Positions 17,609-28,400 of a DNA stretch of 64,000 nt are shown here, piece by piece. The position numbers and the translations under genes are program-made. The notes under the pieces were generated by a model, which ran no database searches, was not told where the DNA came from, and saw only the letters and a list, made by a program, of their open reading frames with translations. How positions within the stretch are numbered: position 1 is the first letter of the stretch; each line of letters begins with the position of its first letter. The DNA is from Candidatus Fukatsuia endosymbiont of Tuberolachnus salignus (GTDB lineage Bacteria > Pseudomonadota > Gammaproteobacteria > Enterobacterales > Enterobacteriaceae): the NCBI RefSeq assembly GCF_964030845.1, contig NZ_OZ034983.1:1736001-1800000 (forward strand), written 5' to 3'.

Positions 17609-18643
17609 TTACAATACAGATAATTCCGACAACGGCCACCTCGGTCTTACAGCAATGCTAAGATCATTCTCTGTACCCGCATTCATTTTCAACCGAACCC
17701 ACCCCGCGTAGGCAATCATCGCACCATTATCCGTACAAAACTCCGGCCTGGCGTAAAATACCTCGCCACCGCGTTGATGCATCATTTCAGCTAACTTCAA
17801 TCGAAGTGTTCGATTGGCGCTCACCCCCCCGGCAATCACCAAACGAGTCAAGCCGCTTTGATCGAGCGCCCGCTGGCATTTTATCGCTAGCGTATCGATG
17901 ACCGCATCTTCAAATGCACGCGCAATGTCAGCACGGGTTTGATCGTCGTTATTATTAGTGTGAATAGTATTAGCTGCAAATGTTTTTAAACCGGAAAAAC
18001 TGAAGTCAAGACCGGGACGATCGGTCATAGGTCGTGGAAAGATAAAACGTTTCGCGTTTCCCTGCTCGGCGAGACGCGATAGCATGGCACCACCGGGATA
18101 ATCCAAATCTAATAATTTTGCGGTTTTATCGAAAGCCTCTCCGGCAGCATCATCCACAGATTCGCCCAAAAGTTGATATTCACCGATAGCCGTTACGCTG
18201 ATAAGTTGGGTATGCCCCCCTGAAACCAGTAACGCAATAAAAGGAAAAGATGGCGCGGGGTTTTCCAGCATCGGAGAAAGTAAATGACCTTCCATATGAT
18301 GCACCGGCACCGCGGGGACTTGCCAGGCAAAAGCTAACGCGCGACCCACGGTCGCCCCCACTAATAATGCGCCCACCAGCCCAGGCCCCGCAGTATAAGC
18401 AACAGCATCAATATCTTTTCCACTGAGCTTGGCCTCCTGTAGCGCTGCCTGGATGAGTGGCACCGTTTTTCGTACATGATCACGGGAAGCCAATTCAGGA
18501 ACAACGCCACCGTAATCAGCATGTAATTTTACTTGACTATATAATTGATTAGCTAACAGACCTTTTTCACCGTCATGCACGGCAATACCTGTTTCATCAC
18601 AGGAGGTCTCTATACCCAAAACGCGCTTTATTTTTTCCATCAT
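17609..18643 (-). CDS. tsaD: tRNA N6-threonylcarbamoyladenosine transferase TsaD
   Basis: The 344-aa protein transfers threonylcarbamoyl to A37 of ANN-decoding tRNAs, working with TsaB, TsaC and TsaE. Visible motifs are RVLGIETSCDETGIAV, the metal-binding HHMEGH near residue 115, SGGHTQL and the ATPase-fold GGVSANR. It ends RPRWPLSEL, as in E. coli. Two to three extra residues precede the usual RVLGIE start; the ATG pair at 18643/18640 follows a GGA-containing leader. It is divergent from rpsU, as in other enterobacteria. Confidence 0.95.
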   Translation of the reverse strand: MMEKIKRVLGIETSCDETGIAVHDGEKGLLANQLYSQVKLHADYGGVVPELASRDHVRKTVPLIQAALQEAKLSGKDIDAVAYTAGPGLVGALLVGATVGRALAFAWQVPAVPVHHMEGHLLSPMLENPAPSFPFIALLVSGGHTQLISVTAIGEYQLLGESVDDAAGEAFDKTAKLLDLDYPGGAMLSRLAEQGNAKRFIFPRPMTDRPGLDFSFSGLKTFAANTIHTNNNDDQTRADIARAFEDAVIDTLAIKCQRALDQSGLTRLVIAGGVSANRTLRLKLAEMMHQRGGEVFYARPEFCTDNGAMIAYAGWVRLKMNAGTENDLSIAVRPRWPLSELSVL

Positions 18644-18656
18644 TCCTAACTCTATT

Positions 18657-18812
18657 AAATTTCTTGCAAAACCGTAGTAAGTGCTGCGAAATCAAGGCAC
18701 CTGGCGCGCAACAACCCAGTGTACATGCGAGTACAGGAGGATTACGAGCACCAGGTAACGCAGAATTTGCAGTACGTCGCTTGCAGCACACAGGAAGTTT
18801 TGCAAGAAGTCT
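18657..18812 (+). repeat. Family B repeat copy 3
   Basis: A 156-bp element with ends AAATTTCTTGCAAAACC and AGTTTTGCAAGAAGTCT (inverted) and an internal GAGGATTACGAGCACC block. Its right end abuts the ERIC-like element directly. It lies between the divergent tsaD and rpsU genes, close to the tsaD start. Confidence 0.7.
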
Positions 18813-18927
18813 ATACCCAATGAATTTCGAGTTACGGCAAGGCGGCAATCAATCGAATCCAGGTGGTACATGACTGGGATGAGTGCGAGCAGCCAACACC
18901 GCCGTAACTTGAAAGGCGAAGGGTATA
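18812..18927 (+). repeat. ERIC-like intergenic repeat copy 2
   Basis: Nearly identical to the copy at 15602-15718, with the same TATACCC/GGGTATA ends and TGACTGGGATGAG core. As at the first copy, a family B end lies immediately to its left, so both ERIC-like elements sit at family B sequences. Confidence 0.75.
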
Positions 18928-19146
18928 TTGCCTAACCCACTTGCATTCCAAGAACAGGATACTCACAATGCTCCTGTCCGCAGTTTATCACAGGCTGATT
19001 TGTCTATAGTCGTCTTCATTTTAGTACGGACGTCTACGGTGGTGCTTTACAAAAGCGCTTCCAATGCAGTAAGATCGCGCACTATTTTTGAAAGATGCTG
19101 GTCTCTGTGATCAGCCGCAAATCGATTTTACTGAGGATCGCGGTAC
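18928..19146 (+). promoter_or_regulatory. Leader region of the rpsU-dnaG-rpoD operon
   Basis: No ORF of note lies in these 219 bp before rpsU. By analogy with E. coli this must hold the main promoter of the macromolecular-synthesis operon. The sequence GAGGATCGCGGTAC just before the rpsU ATG supplies a GGAG-like site. I cannot place a -35/-10 pair with confidence. Confidence 0.4.
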
Positions 19147-19362
19147 ATGCCGGTAATTAAAGTACGTGAAAATGAGCCCTTCGACGTGGCTCTTCGCCGT
19201 TTCAAGCGTTCTTGCGAAAAAGCAGGGGTTTTGTCTGAGGTTCGTCGTCGTGAGTTCTATGAAAAACCCACTACCGAAAGGAAACGAGCTAAAGCTTCTG
19301 CAACAAAGCGTAAAATGAAGCAAGTTGCTCGTGAGGCCACGCGCCGTACTCGTCTATATTGA
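19147..19362 (+). CDS. rpsU: 30S ribosomal protein S21
   Basis: The 71-aa protein matches S21 along its whole length (MPVIKVRENEPFDVALRRFK at the start, a very basic C-terminus ending RTRLY). It joins the 30S platform near the anti-Shine-Dalgarno region and aids initiation. It is the first gene of the conserved rpsU-dnaG-rpoD operon. Confidence 0.97.
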   Translation: MPVIKVRENEPFDVALRRFKRSCEKAGVLSEVRRREFYEKPTTERKRAKASATKRKMKQVAREATRRTRLY

Positions 19363-19492
19363 TTTTTAAGGGCAAAAAATCTCACCATTTGATTATTCTT
19401 TACCCGTTTTCGTTGCATAAGAAAGGCGGCCGTGCTTTCCGAGAGGGATGTACGGCTTGTTCTCGTTTGGTAAACTGGCGAACAAAGGCATT

Positions 19493-21289
19493 ATGGTTGG
19501 ACGCATTCCACGTTTATTTATCAATGAGTTGCTGGCCCGTACCGATATCGTCGATCTGATCGAGGTTCGGGTAAAGCTGAAGAAACAGGGCAAAAATTAT
19601 CTCGCGTGTTGCCCATTCCACCATGAGAAAACACCTTCGTTCACCGTCAATAGCGACAAACAGTTTTATCATTGCTTCGGCTGTGGTGCTCACGGTAATG
19701 CGATAGATTTTCTCATGCATTATGATCGCCTGCAATTTGTCGAAAGCATTGAGGAATTAGCCACTATCAACGGGGTGGCTGTGCTTTACGAAGATGGAAC
19801 CGCTGCTAACCACATCGAGCACCAGCAACGACAAAATATTTATCCATTGATGGAACAAATAGGCGAGTTTTATCAGCAATCACTCAATAGCCCGTCAGCA
19901 CGCTCTGCTTGCCACTATCTTGAGCAACGCGGATTGAGTAAAGAGGTTATCCAGCACTTTGCTATTGGTTTCTCTCCTGTGGGCTGGGATAACCTGGTAA
20001 AACGTTTTGGCAACAACAGGGAAAACCGTGCAACACTGAACAAAACCGGCATGTTGGTGACTAATGATACGGGGCGTAGTCACGCAGAACAGGGTGACAC
20101 AGGACACAGCTACGACAGGTTTCGTGGACGTATTATGTTCCCGATCCGCGATAAACGCGGTCGTATCATCGCTTTTGGTGGTCGTGTTCTTGGCGATGGT
20201 ATGCCTAAGTATCTAAATTCACCTGAAACAGAGATTTTTCATAAAGGTCGCCAACTCTACGGCTTGTATGAAGCACAGGTCAAACAACCTAATCCGGCAC
20301 GCTTATTAGTCGTTGAAGGATATATGGATGTGGTGGCTTTGGCGCAGTTTGGTATTAATTATGTGGTCGCATCACTTGGAACGGCAACCACTGCGGAACA
20401 TATCCAGTTATTATTTCGCACCACAGACAATGTCATTTGCTGTTATGACGGTGATAAAGCCGGAAGGGATGCCGCTTGGCGAGCATTGGAAACAGCGCTT
20501 CCCTATCTAAATGATGGACGTCAGCTACGCTTTATGTTTTTGCCCGAAGGTGAAGATCCCGACACCCTGGTGCGTAAAGAAGGAAAAGCGGCCTTTGAAC
20601 AACGTATGGAACAGGCGCTACCGCTCTCTCAGTTCCTGTTTGAAACACTGATACTACAGGTCGATCTGAGCAGCCCTGATGGGCGTGCTAAACTGAGCGC
20701 CTTAGCGCTACCATTAATTGCTCAGGTGCCAGGTGAAACGTTACGACTCTACCTACGCCAGCAATTAGGTAATAAATTGGGTATTCTGGATGATCATCTT
20801 TTAGATAAGCTGATGCCTAAGCGTGCTAAAAATGTTAATGGCTACCCACGGCCGCAGCTAAAACCAACAACCATGCGTATACTTATTGCATTGCTGGTGC
20901 AATATCCACATCTGGCGACACTGGTGCCCTCGTTACAAGGAATAAAACAAGCGAAATTAGCCGGTTTGTCCTTGTTTATCGAGTTGGTGGAAACCTGTCT
21001 TGCCCAGCCGGGTTTGAATACCGGTCAACTGCTGGAGCAATATCGTGGTGATAAATTTAGCAAGCAGCTTGAAAAATTAGCAACTTGGAACACCATAGAG
21101 GTAGAAGAGATCGTCGAAATAACCTTTCGAGATGCGTTGAACCATCTTTTTGATTCAGCACTGGAAGAACGATTAGATATTTTAATTGCCCGCGCCCGGA
21201 CGACATATGGCTTAAATGCTGAAGAACGTGAAGAGGTTCGTCTGATCAATGAGGCGCGAGGAAAAAAAATGAAATATATAACGGCTTAA
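19493..21289 (+). CDS. dnaG: DNA primase
   Basis: The 598-aa primase makes RNA primers at the replication fork with DnaB. It has an N-terminal CHC2 zinc finger (CCPFHHEKTPSF, then CFGCGAHG), the RNA-polymerase/TOPRIM core (VVEGYMDVVAL near residue 265, CYDGDKAGRDAAW) and a C-terminal helicase-interaction domain from about 440. The ATG at 19493 gives MVGRIPRLFINELLART, matching E. coli; upstream codons are not conserved. A small insertion (HAEQGDTGH) near residue 208 is not in E. coli. Confidence 0.96.
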   Translation: MVGRIPRLFINELLARTDIVDLIEVRVKLKKQGKNYLACCPFHHEKTPSFTVNSDKQFYHCFGCGAHGNAIDFLMHYDRLQFVESIEELATINGVAVLYEDGTAANHIEHQQRQNIYPLMEQIGEFYQQSLNSPSARSACHYLEQRGLSKEVIQHFAIGFSPVGWDNLVKRFGNNRENRATLNKTGMLVTNDTGRSHAEQGDTGHSYDRFRGRIMFPIRDKRGRIIAFGGRVLGDGMPKYLNSPETEIFHKGRQLYGLYEAQVKQPNPARLLVVEGYMDVVALAQFGINYVVASLGTATTAEHIQLLFRTTDNVICCYDGDKAGRDAAWRALETALPYLNDGRQLRFMFLPEGEDPDTLVRKEGKAAFEQRMEQALPLSQFLFETLILQVDLSSPDGRAKLSALALPLIAQVPGETLRLYLRQQLGNKLGILDDHLLDKLMPKRAKNVNGYPRPQLKPTTMRILIALLVQYPHLATLVPSLQGIKQAKLAGLSLFIELVETCLAQPGLNTGQLLEQYRGDKFSKQLEKLATWNTIEVEEIVEITFRDALNHLFDSALEERLDILIARARTTYGLNAEEREEVRLINEARGKKMKYITA

Positions 21290-21429
21290 TTGCCGATAAA
21301 TGCGAGGATGTTCCTCTGCACTGGCCGCCATAGTGGGCAGCGGTGATCTAAAAAGCCCCAAATGTTATTGTTGGCAGCTTCGCCGACCGACACCAACCCA
21401 AATATACTCGCAAGCGTGGATACCGTCTT

Positions 21430-23271
21430 ATGGAGCAAAACCCGCAGTCACAGCTAAAGCTACTTGTCACCCGTGGTAAGGAGCAAGGCTATTTGATCTA
21501 TGCTGAGGTCAATGACCATCTGCCGGAAGACATCGTCGATTCCGAACAGATTGAAGATATCATCCAGATGATTAATGACATGGGCATACAAGTGCTGGAA
21601 GAAGCACCTGATGCTGATGATTTGATGTTAGCCGAAAATACCACTGACACCGATGATGACGCCGTAGAAGCGGCGGCACAGGTGTTATCCAGTGTTGAAG
21701 CTGAAATTGGGCGAACAACCGATCCCGTACGCATGTATATGCGTGAAATGGGCACTGTTGAACTCCTGACACGAGAAGGCGAGATTGATATTGCCAAACG
21801 TATTGAAGAAGGGATCAATCAGGTACAGTGTTCAGTTGCTGAGTACCCTGAAGCTATTACTTATCTGTTAGAGCAGTATGACCGTGTTGCCGCGGATCAA
21901 GCCCGACTGTCCGATCTGATAACCGGCTTTGTCGATCCTAACGCACAAGAAGATATTGCACCGACCGCCACCCATGTTGGTTCTGAATTATCCGCTGAAG
22001 AAATGGTGGATAACGACGAGAGTGATGAAGACAATGACGATGATGCTGAAACCGATAACAGTGTTGATCCCGAGTTGGCACAGGAAAAATTCAGCGAACT
22101 GCGTGAACAATATGAAAATACTAGGAAAGAAATTAAAAAGAATGGTCGTAACCACGCCGATACTGCCGCTGAGATCCTGAAACTTTCAGAAATATTTAAA
22201 CATTTCCGGCTAGTACCGAGGCAATTTGACTATCTGGTCAACAATATGCGTTCAATGATGGATCGCGTTCGTACCCAGGAACGTATCATCATGAAACTCT
22301 GTGTTGACCAGTGCGAAATGCCAAAGAAAATCTTCGTTACCCTGTTTGTTAATAACGAAACCGATGAGACCTGGTTCGAAAATGCCTTGGAAATGGGTAA
22401 AAGCTGGTCTAAAAAATTGCACAACGTTGCCGATGAGGTAAAACGTAACCTGCAAAAATTACGCCATATCGAAGAAGAAACCAGTTTGACCATCGAACAG
22501 GCTAAAGACATCAACCGCCGTATGTCGATCGGTGAAGCCAAAGCACGGCGTGCGAAAAAAGAAATGATAGAGGCTAATTTACGTTTGGTGATCTCAATTG
22601 CTAAAAAGTATACCAATCGTGGCTTACAGTTCCTTGATCTGATTCAAGAAGGCAACATTGGTTTAATGAAAGCGGTTGACAAATTTGAATATCGCCGTGG
22701 TTATAAATTTTCTACTTACGCTACCTGGTGGATCCGTCAAGCGATTACCCGTTCGATTGCTGATCAAGCGCGTACCATCCGTATCCCAGTGCATATGATT
22801 GAAACCATTAACAAACTCAATCGTATCTCACGCCAGATGCTACAGGAAATGGGACGAGAGCCAACACCAGAGGAATTAGCAGAACGCATGCTAATGCCAG
22901 AAGATAAAATCCGCAAGGTGCTGAAAATCGCCAAAGAACCGATCTCAATGGAAACCCCGATCGGCGACGATGAAGATTCACATTTGGGTGATTTTATCGA
23001 AGATACCGTGCAAGAGTTACCGCTCGGATCGGCGACTTCCGAAAGTTTGCGTTCAGCGACTCATGACATACTGGCAGGTCTTACTGCCCGTGAAGCAAAA
23101 GTGCTGCGTATGCGTTTTGGTATCGATATGAACACTGACCATACCTTAGAGGAAGTGGGCAAACAGTTTGATGTTACCCGTGAACGTATCCGCCAGATTG
23201 AAGCCAAAGCATTGCGTAAACTGCGTCATCCAAGCCGTTCCGAGGTGCTACGTAGTTTTCTCGATGATTAA
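21430..23271 (+). CDS. rpoD: RNA polymerase primary sigma factor sigma-70
   Basis: The 613-aa protein is exactly the E. coli RpoD length. It has region 1.1, region 1.2 (DPVRMYMREMGTVELLTREG), the acidic non-conserved insert, regions 2.1-2.4 (RLVISIAKKYTNRGLQFLDL, TYATWWIRQAITRSI), region 3 and region 4.2 with the helix-turn-helix (TRERIRQIEAKALRKLRHP), ending SFLDD. It directs housekeeping transcription. Confidence 0.98.
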   Translation: MEQNPQSQLKLLVTRGKEQGYLIYAEVNDHLPEDIVDSEQIEDIIQMINDMGIQVLEEAPDADDLMLAENTTDTDDDAVEAAAQVLSSVEAEIGRTTDPVRMYMREMGTVELLTREGEIDIAKRIEEGINQVQCSVAEYPEAITYLLEQYDRVAADQARLSDLITGFVDPNAQEDIAPTATHVGSELSAEEMVDNDESDEDNDDDAETDNSVDPELAQEKFSELREQYENTRKEIKKNGRNHADTAAEILKLSEIFKHFRLVPRQFDYLVNNMRSMMDRVRTQERIIMKLCVDQCEMPKKIFVTLFVNNETDETWFENALEMGKSWSKKLHNVADEVKRNLQKLRHIEEETSLTIEQAKDINRRMSIGEAKARRAKKEMIEANLRLVISIAKKYTNRGLQFLDLIQEGNIGLMKAVDKFEYRRGYKFSTYATWWIRQAITRSIADQARTIRIPVHMIETINKLNRISRQMLQEMGREPTPEELAERMLMPEDKIRKVLKIAKEPISMETPIGDDEDSHLGDFIEDTVQELPLGSATSESLRSATHDILAGLTAREAKVLRMRFGIDMNTDHTLEEVGKQFDVTRERIRQIEAKALRKLRHPSRSEVLRSFLDD

Positions 23272-23287
23272 TATTACCACCACCTAC

Positions 23288-23310
23288 TCTCCCTACCCAA
23301 GGTAGGGAGA
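23288..23310 (+). terminator. Hairpin after rpoD
   Basis: A perfect 10-bp stem (TCTCCCTACC with GGTAGGGAGA) and a 3-nt loop lie 17 bp past the rpoD stop. No U-run follows, so it may be a weak terminator or an mRNA-stabilising end. Confidence 0.45.
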
Positions 23311-23377
23311 TACTGCGTTAATATGGCGAGATCCTTATCAGTTTCCAGACACTGCCACCGAAATTAACGGAGTCACC

Positions 23378-25456
23378 ATGAGTCAGGAAAAACTCTACAC
23401 CGAGAAAGAACTGAGCTGGTTGTCTTTTAATGAACGAGTACTGCAAGAAGCGACAGACAAAAATAACCCACTGATTGAGCGAATGCGTTACCTTGGCATT
23501 TATTCCAATAATCTGGATGAATTTTATAAGGTGCGTTTTGCCGAATTAAAAAAGCATATCTTGATTAGCGAAGAACAGGGTTCACGCGTCGCGTCGCGCC
23601 ATTTGCTAAAAAAAATTCAGGTCAAAGTCGTCACGGCCGAACAGGCCTTCGATAGCCTATATAACGAATTGTTATTGGAGATGGCACGTAAACAAATATT
23701 TTTGGTTAATGAACGACAAATTTCAGAAAATCAACAAATCTGGTTGCGATACTATTTTAAACAGTGTCTGAGGCAACATGTCACGCCGATTTTGATCAAC
23801 CATGATACCGACCTGGTACAGTTCCTAAAAGACGATTATACCTATCTGGCAGTCGAAATTATTCACGGTGCCGATACAAAATATGCACTGCTAGAAATCC
23901 CGTCAGATAAAGCGCCACGTTTTGTTAATTTACCCCCCGATGCACCTCGGCGCCGCAAGCCCATCATACTACTGGATAATATACTACGTTATTGCCTCGA
24001 TGAAATTTTCAAAGGCTTTTTCGATTACGATGCCTTACACGCCTATTCGATGAAAATGACCCGTGATGCCGAATACGATTTAGTCACAGAAATGGAATCC
24101 AGCCTATTGGAGCTGATGTCATCCAGCTTAAAACAGCGTCTGACCGCAGAACCAGTGCGCTTTGTTTATCAACAGGATATGCCCAAAAAAATGGTGGCGC
24201 TGTTGCGCAAAAAACTGGCGATCTCTAATGACGACTCGGTGATTGCTGGCGGGCGTTACCACAATTTTAAAGACTTTATCAATTTCCCCAATGTTGGCAA
24301 AAACAATTTACTTCATCGCCCAATGCCCCGCTTACGACATAGTCGTTTCAATCAATTCCGTAATAGTTTCGATGCGATCCGCGAACAGGATATTTTATTG
24401 TATTATCCTTACCACACCTTTGAACACGTCCTGGAGCTATTGCGCGAAGCTTCCTTCGATCCGAGTGTCCTTGCGATTAAAATCAATATTTATCGAGTAG
24501 CAAAAGATTCACGTATTATTGATTCCATGATCCATGCTGCACATAACGGTAAAAAAGTCACGGTAGTCGTGGAATTACAAGCCCGCTTTGATGAAGAAGC
24601 GAATATCTATTGGGCAAAAAGCCTGACGGCAGCGGGAGTGCAAGTTATATTCTCGGCACCTGGCCTAAAAATTCATGCCAAACTGTTTTTAATATCTCGC
24701 TATGAAAATGAGCAAATTATCAGATATGCACACATAGGTACCGGTAATTTTAACGAAAAAACCGCTCGCCTTTATACCGATTATTCCTTGTTAACAGTAG
24801 ATGCACGTATTACTAATGAAGTACGCCGTGTATTTAGTTTTATCGAAAATCCTTACCGTCCGGTTAAATTCGATCATTTAATGGCCTCACCGCAAAACTC
24901 ACGGTTAATGTTATATCAGTTAATCGATCAAGAAATTATCCATGCCAAAAATGGAAAAAATGCAGCCATTAAACTGAAAATTAATAACCTAGAAGATCAC
25001 GGATTGATCGACAAATTGTACAGTGCTTCGAGTGCTGGTGTGCAAATTCGCTTATTAATACGAGGTATATGCTCACTGATACCCAATATAGCCGGTATCA
25101 GTGATAATATTCAGGTCATCAGTATTGTTGATCAGTTTTTAGAACATGATCGCGTCTATGTATTCGAAAATAAAGGCGATAAGTTAGTTTATCTATCATC
25201 TGCCGACTGGATGACCAGAAATATCAATTACCGGATTGAAGTCGCCGTTCCTATACTCGATGTACGGCTTAAACAACGAGTATTAGACATTTTGGATTTG
25301 TTGTTTAGCGACACAGTCAAAGCCCGTTATCTTGATAAAGAACTGAGTAATCGTTATGTGCCTCGCGGCAATAAGCGCAAAGTACGGGCGCAAAGTGCTG
25401 TTAGAACAGCCAGAAAAAGACGCCGCGCAATAGGTTTTGCAGTCAGTCTCATGTAA
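23378..25456 (+). CDS. ppk: Polyphosphate kinase 1
   Basis: The 692-aa enzyme makes polyphosphate from ATP. It begins QEKLYTEKELSWLSFNERVL as in E. coli, and the autophosphorylated His lies in IHAKL near residue 433, followed by HIGTGNFNEKTA. The four-domain PPK1 layout is complete up to RYVPRGNKRKVRAQ. The last ~20 residues (starting SAVRTARKRRR) do not match the family's usual AIYDYxxxLE-type end and overlap sequence like a family B right end (GGTTTTGCAGTCAGTCT). The extreme C-terminus thus appears overwritten by an insertion; the core should remain functional. Confidence 0.94.
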   Translation: MSQEKLYTEKELSWLSFNERVLQEATDKNNPLIERMRYLGIYSNNLDEFYKVRFAELKKHILISEEQGSRVASRHLLKKIQVKVVTAEQAFDSLYNELLLEMARKQIFLVNERQISENQQIWLRYYFKQCLRQHVTPILINHDTDLVQFLKDDYTYLAVEIIHGADTKYALLEIPSDKAPRFVNLPPDAPRRRKPIILLDNILRYCLDEIFKGFFDYDALHAYSMKMTRDAEYDLVTEMESSLLELMSSSLKQRLTAEPVRFVYQQDMPKKMVALLRKKLAISNDDSVIAGGRYHNFKDFINFPNVGKNNLLHRPMPRLRHSRFNQFRNSFDAIREQDILLYYPYHTFEHVLELLREASFDPSVLAIKINIYRVAKDSRIIDSMIHAAHNGKKVTVVVELQARFDEEANIYWAKSLTAAGVQVIFSAPGLKIHAKLFLISRYENEQIIRYAHIGTGNFNEKTARLYTDYSLLTVDARITNEVRRVFSFIENPYRPVKFDHLMASPQNSRLMLYQLIDQEIIHAKNGKNAAIKLKINNLEDHGLIDKLYSASSAGVQIRLLIRGICSLIPNIAGISDNIQVISIVDQFLEHDRVYVFENKGDKLVYLSSADWMTRNINYRIEVAVPILDVRLKQRVLDILDLLFSDTVKARYLDKELSNRYVPRGNKRKVRAQSAVRTARKRRRAIGFAVSLM
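25433..25449 (+). repeat. Family B right-end remnant inside the ppk 3' end
   Basis: GCAATAGGTTTTGCAGTCAG spanning this site parallels the right end of family B copies (TAATAGGTTTTGCAAAAGTC at 12823). Only this end is recognisable. It supplies the last codons and stop of ppk and lies 45 bp before the inserted restriction-modification gene. Confidence 0.4.
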
Positions 25457-25493
25457 TATTGCATTGCACAAACCCATCACAAGGCAGTTCGTA

Positions 25494-28400
25494 ATGAATC
25501 AGTCCACTTACGATGCGATCCAGGAAAAACGCTTAAAGCCATGGCAAGGCGAAGAAGAAGTTCGGTATACATGGAATAAAGCGATTGAAGATGAAACCGG
25601 GCTCCACTTAAATGCTGAACGAGAGCGAAAGGATGCCAGCCTCAACCATGTGATTATTGAGTACAAAGCACCGGGCTTGTTCAACGGTAAAAAGGGTAGC
25701 CCTGCCTTTAAAAATGCATCTCAAGAGCGCTTATTACCTTATATTCAAAAAGAATCAATAAAGACCGGAATTCCAGAGTCCGATTTCATCGGTATTGCGA
25801 TTGACGGGGAGCATATTTGCTTTACCCAGGTCATAGACGGTGAGATAAAAACACAGCATCTCATGCCATTCTCCCCCTATTCTGTGGAGATGGTGCTCGA
25901 TGCTTTTCGTTCTGATACCCGTAAAGGGTTGACAGCCGAGAACTTGCTTGCAGACTTCGGGCATGGCTCATCAAATGCAAGAGCCTTTATGCAATGTCTA
26001 TCTGATGGCCTATACCACTATGTCACTGCAAGTAGTAACAATAAAGTTCAAATGTTATTTGAAGAATGGAGAACGTTATATGGCCAGGTTGCCGATATGT
26101 CGGTTCTGCAAGCGGAAGCCATAAATAAAGAACTCGCATTTAGCTGGATAGGTACAGAGAAAGATTCAATTCCAGCAAGGCTGTTCGTCATTCATACTTA
26201 TAATTCGATGTTAATCAAACTGCTTGCGGCAGAAATCGTTGCCGCCCATGGCATTACGTCATCTGAACAACCTGCTCAAAACATGGCAGCACTTAAAAGT
26301 GACGATCAGTTATTAGATTTTCTTTATCAAGCGATTGAACACGCATCATTGTTTAAAGATGCAGGGATAAATGGATTCATTGAAGAGGCCATTTTTAGCT
26401 GGTATATCGATCTCGCCCGACACGACATCCTACCCTCGTTACTACCTTCATTGCGCCGTCTATTGTCAATGCTGTCGCTTTACCGTTTGGATAAACTTGA
26501 GCGCACCCGGGATGTTTTACGTGACTTATACCAGGGGTTAGTTCCCGGCAAACTGCGTCAAAGCCTAGGGGAATTTTATACACCAGACTGGCTGGTTGAC
26601 TTCACGCTAAGTCGTGCCTCCGATGATGCGATTTTACATCAGCGAGCGCTCGATCCGACTTGTGGCTCTGGTGCATTTTTGTTGGCAGTGATACGCAAGA
26701 AACGAGCATTAGCCCAGCGAAAAGCGTGGTCGGCTGAGACAACGCTAAAAAATTTATGTAACAGTGTATGGGGTTTTGATCTCAACCCGCTTGCAGTTCA
26801 AACAGCCCGTGTAAACTTCTTAATTGAAATCGCGGATTTACTGGCCCAATGCCCAGGCACTGAATTTGAAGTACCTGTTTTAATGGCAGATGCTGTCTAT
26901 TCTCCAGCGTCTTTGCCTAATGGCAATACGTCTGTCGTTGAATATAGCATTGGTAGCCAAATAGCAAAACTTAATATCCGCTTGCCTGTTGAACTTGCGT
27001 TTAACCGCAAGCTGCTTGATGATGTTTTCGAGCGTATGGCGCAAGATGTAGAGCAGAGCCTTGAATACGATGAATCAAAGAAGAAACTATCGAGCTATCA
27101 AGTCATAGATCCGCAACAATTAGAATTGTGGGAAAAACCGCTACGCTACACCTACGACCAAGTATTGCATCTCCATAAAAAACAATGGAATGGTATTTGG
27201 TTTCGTATTGTCAGAAATTTCTTTTGGTCTGCAACAGCAGGCAAATTTGAACTGATTATCGGCAATCCACCCTGGGTACGCTGGTCAAAATTACCGGATC
27301 TTTATCGTGAGCGAGCTAAACCCACATGTGAAGACTACGGAATATTCTCAAAAACCAAGCGGCACGGGGGTAATGAACTCGACATTTCCGCCATGATTAC
27401 CTACATAGTGTCGGACAAATGGCTAAAAGATGATGGTAAGCTGGCGTTCGTCATCACGGGAACCTTGTTCAAGAACCCTTCATCAGCGGGTTTTCGAACA
27501 TTTAAGCTTAAACCTAAACACTGTGATTCCATGTATCTACAGCCGTTATCAGTGGATGACATGAAGGCGCTCAAACCTTTTGAAGATGCAAGTAATCATA
27601 CATCGGTCGCTCTCTTTGCCAAGGCAGCTTCACAAACAAGCTACCCTGTTTCATATCAGCTTTGGAGACCTTCTGCAGGACAAAAACGTACCATAAACGC
27701 AAAACACTCTCTCGATATCGTACTAGGGCAAATTGAGTCAATTGAGCACGAGGCATTTCCCGTGGAAGAACCGGGTTCTCCCTGGGCAATTTTGCCTCCT
27801 GGCCGATTTGAGGCGATTAAGTATTTATCTAAACCATGCACTTGGACCAAAGGCCGTAAAGGAATTACCACAGATTTAAACGGGGTTTATTTCGTCCCAA
27901 TACTTCAAGACAACGGTACAGCAGTCCAGGTTCAGAGTCGACCAGAAGCTGGACGTAAAGACATTGCGGCTCAGAAAAAAGCATGGGTTGAACCTGACAT
28001 GTTGTATCCCTTGATAAAGGGGGCTGGCGACTTTGAAGAGTGTTACCTCAAGTTTGCATCTGAAAAACACACTGCACAGCGACTATATGCGTTTGTACCA
28101 AACGTTGGTATTTCAAACTCTGATTACGAGAAGGCAGAAACGGATCTTGGCTCTCCACGATTAAAGAAAACATCAGCGTGGTTTAAGTCGTATCAACAGC
28201 TTTTACTTGATCGATCTACTTACCGCAGACAAATGAAAGGTGCTCCGTTTCATGCCGTTTATAACGTCGGTGATTATACTTTTAAACCTTGGAAGGTTAT
28301 TTGGCCGGAAATGTCTTCATCGTTCTATGCTGCGGTTGCCGGTAGTGCGGATGTCCCAATTGTAGGAAGTCGCCCATACGTACCCGATCACAAAGTTTAC

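Noticed and set aside
17553..17639. 29-codon upstream extension of the WEKIxxFF gene
   Set aside because: It overlaps the end of tsaD, and the ATG at 17552 places WEK at residue 34 as in known effectors.
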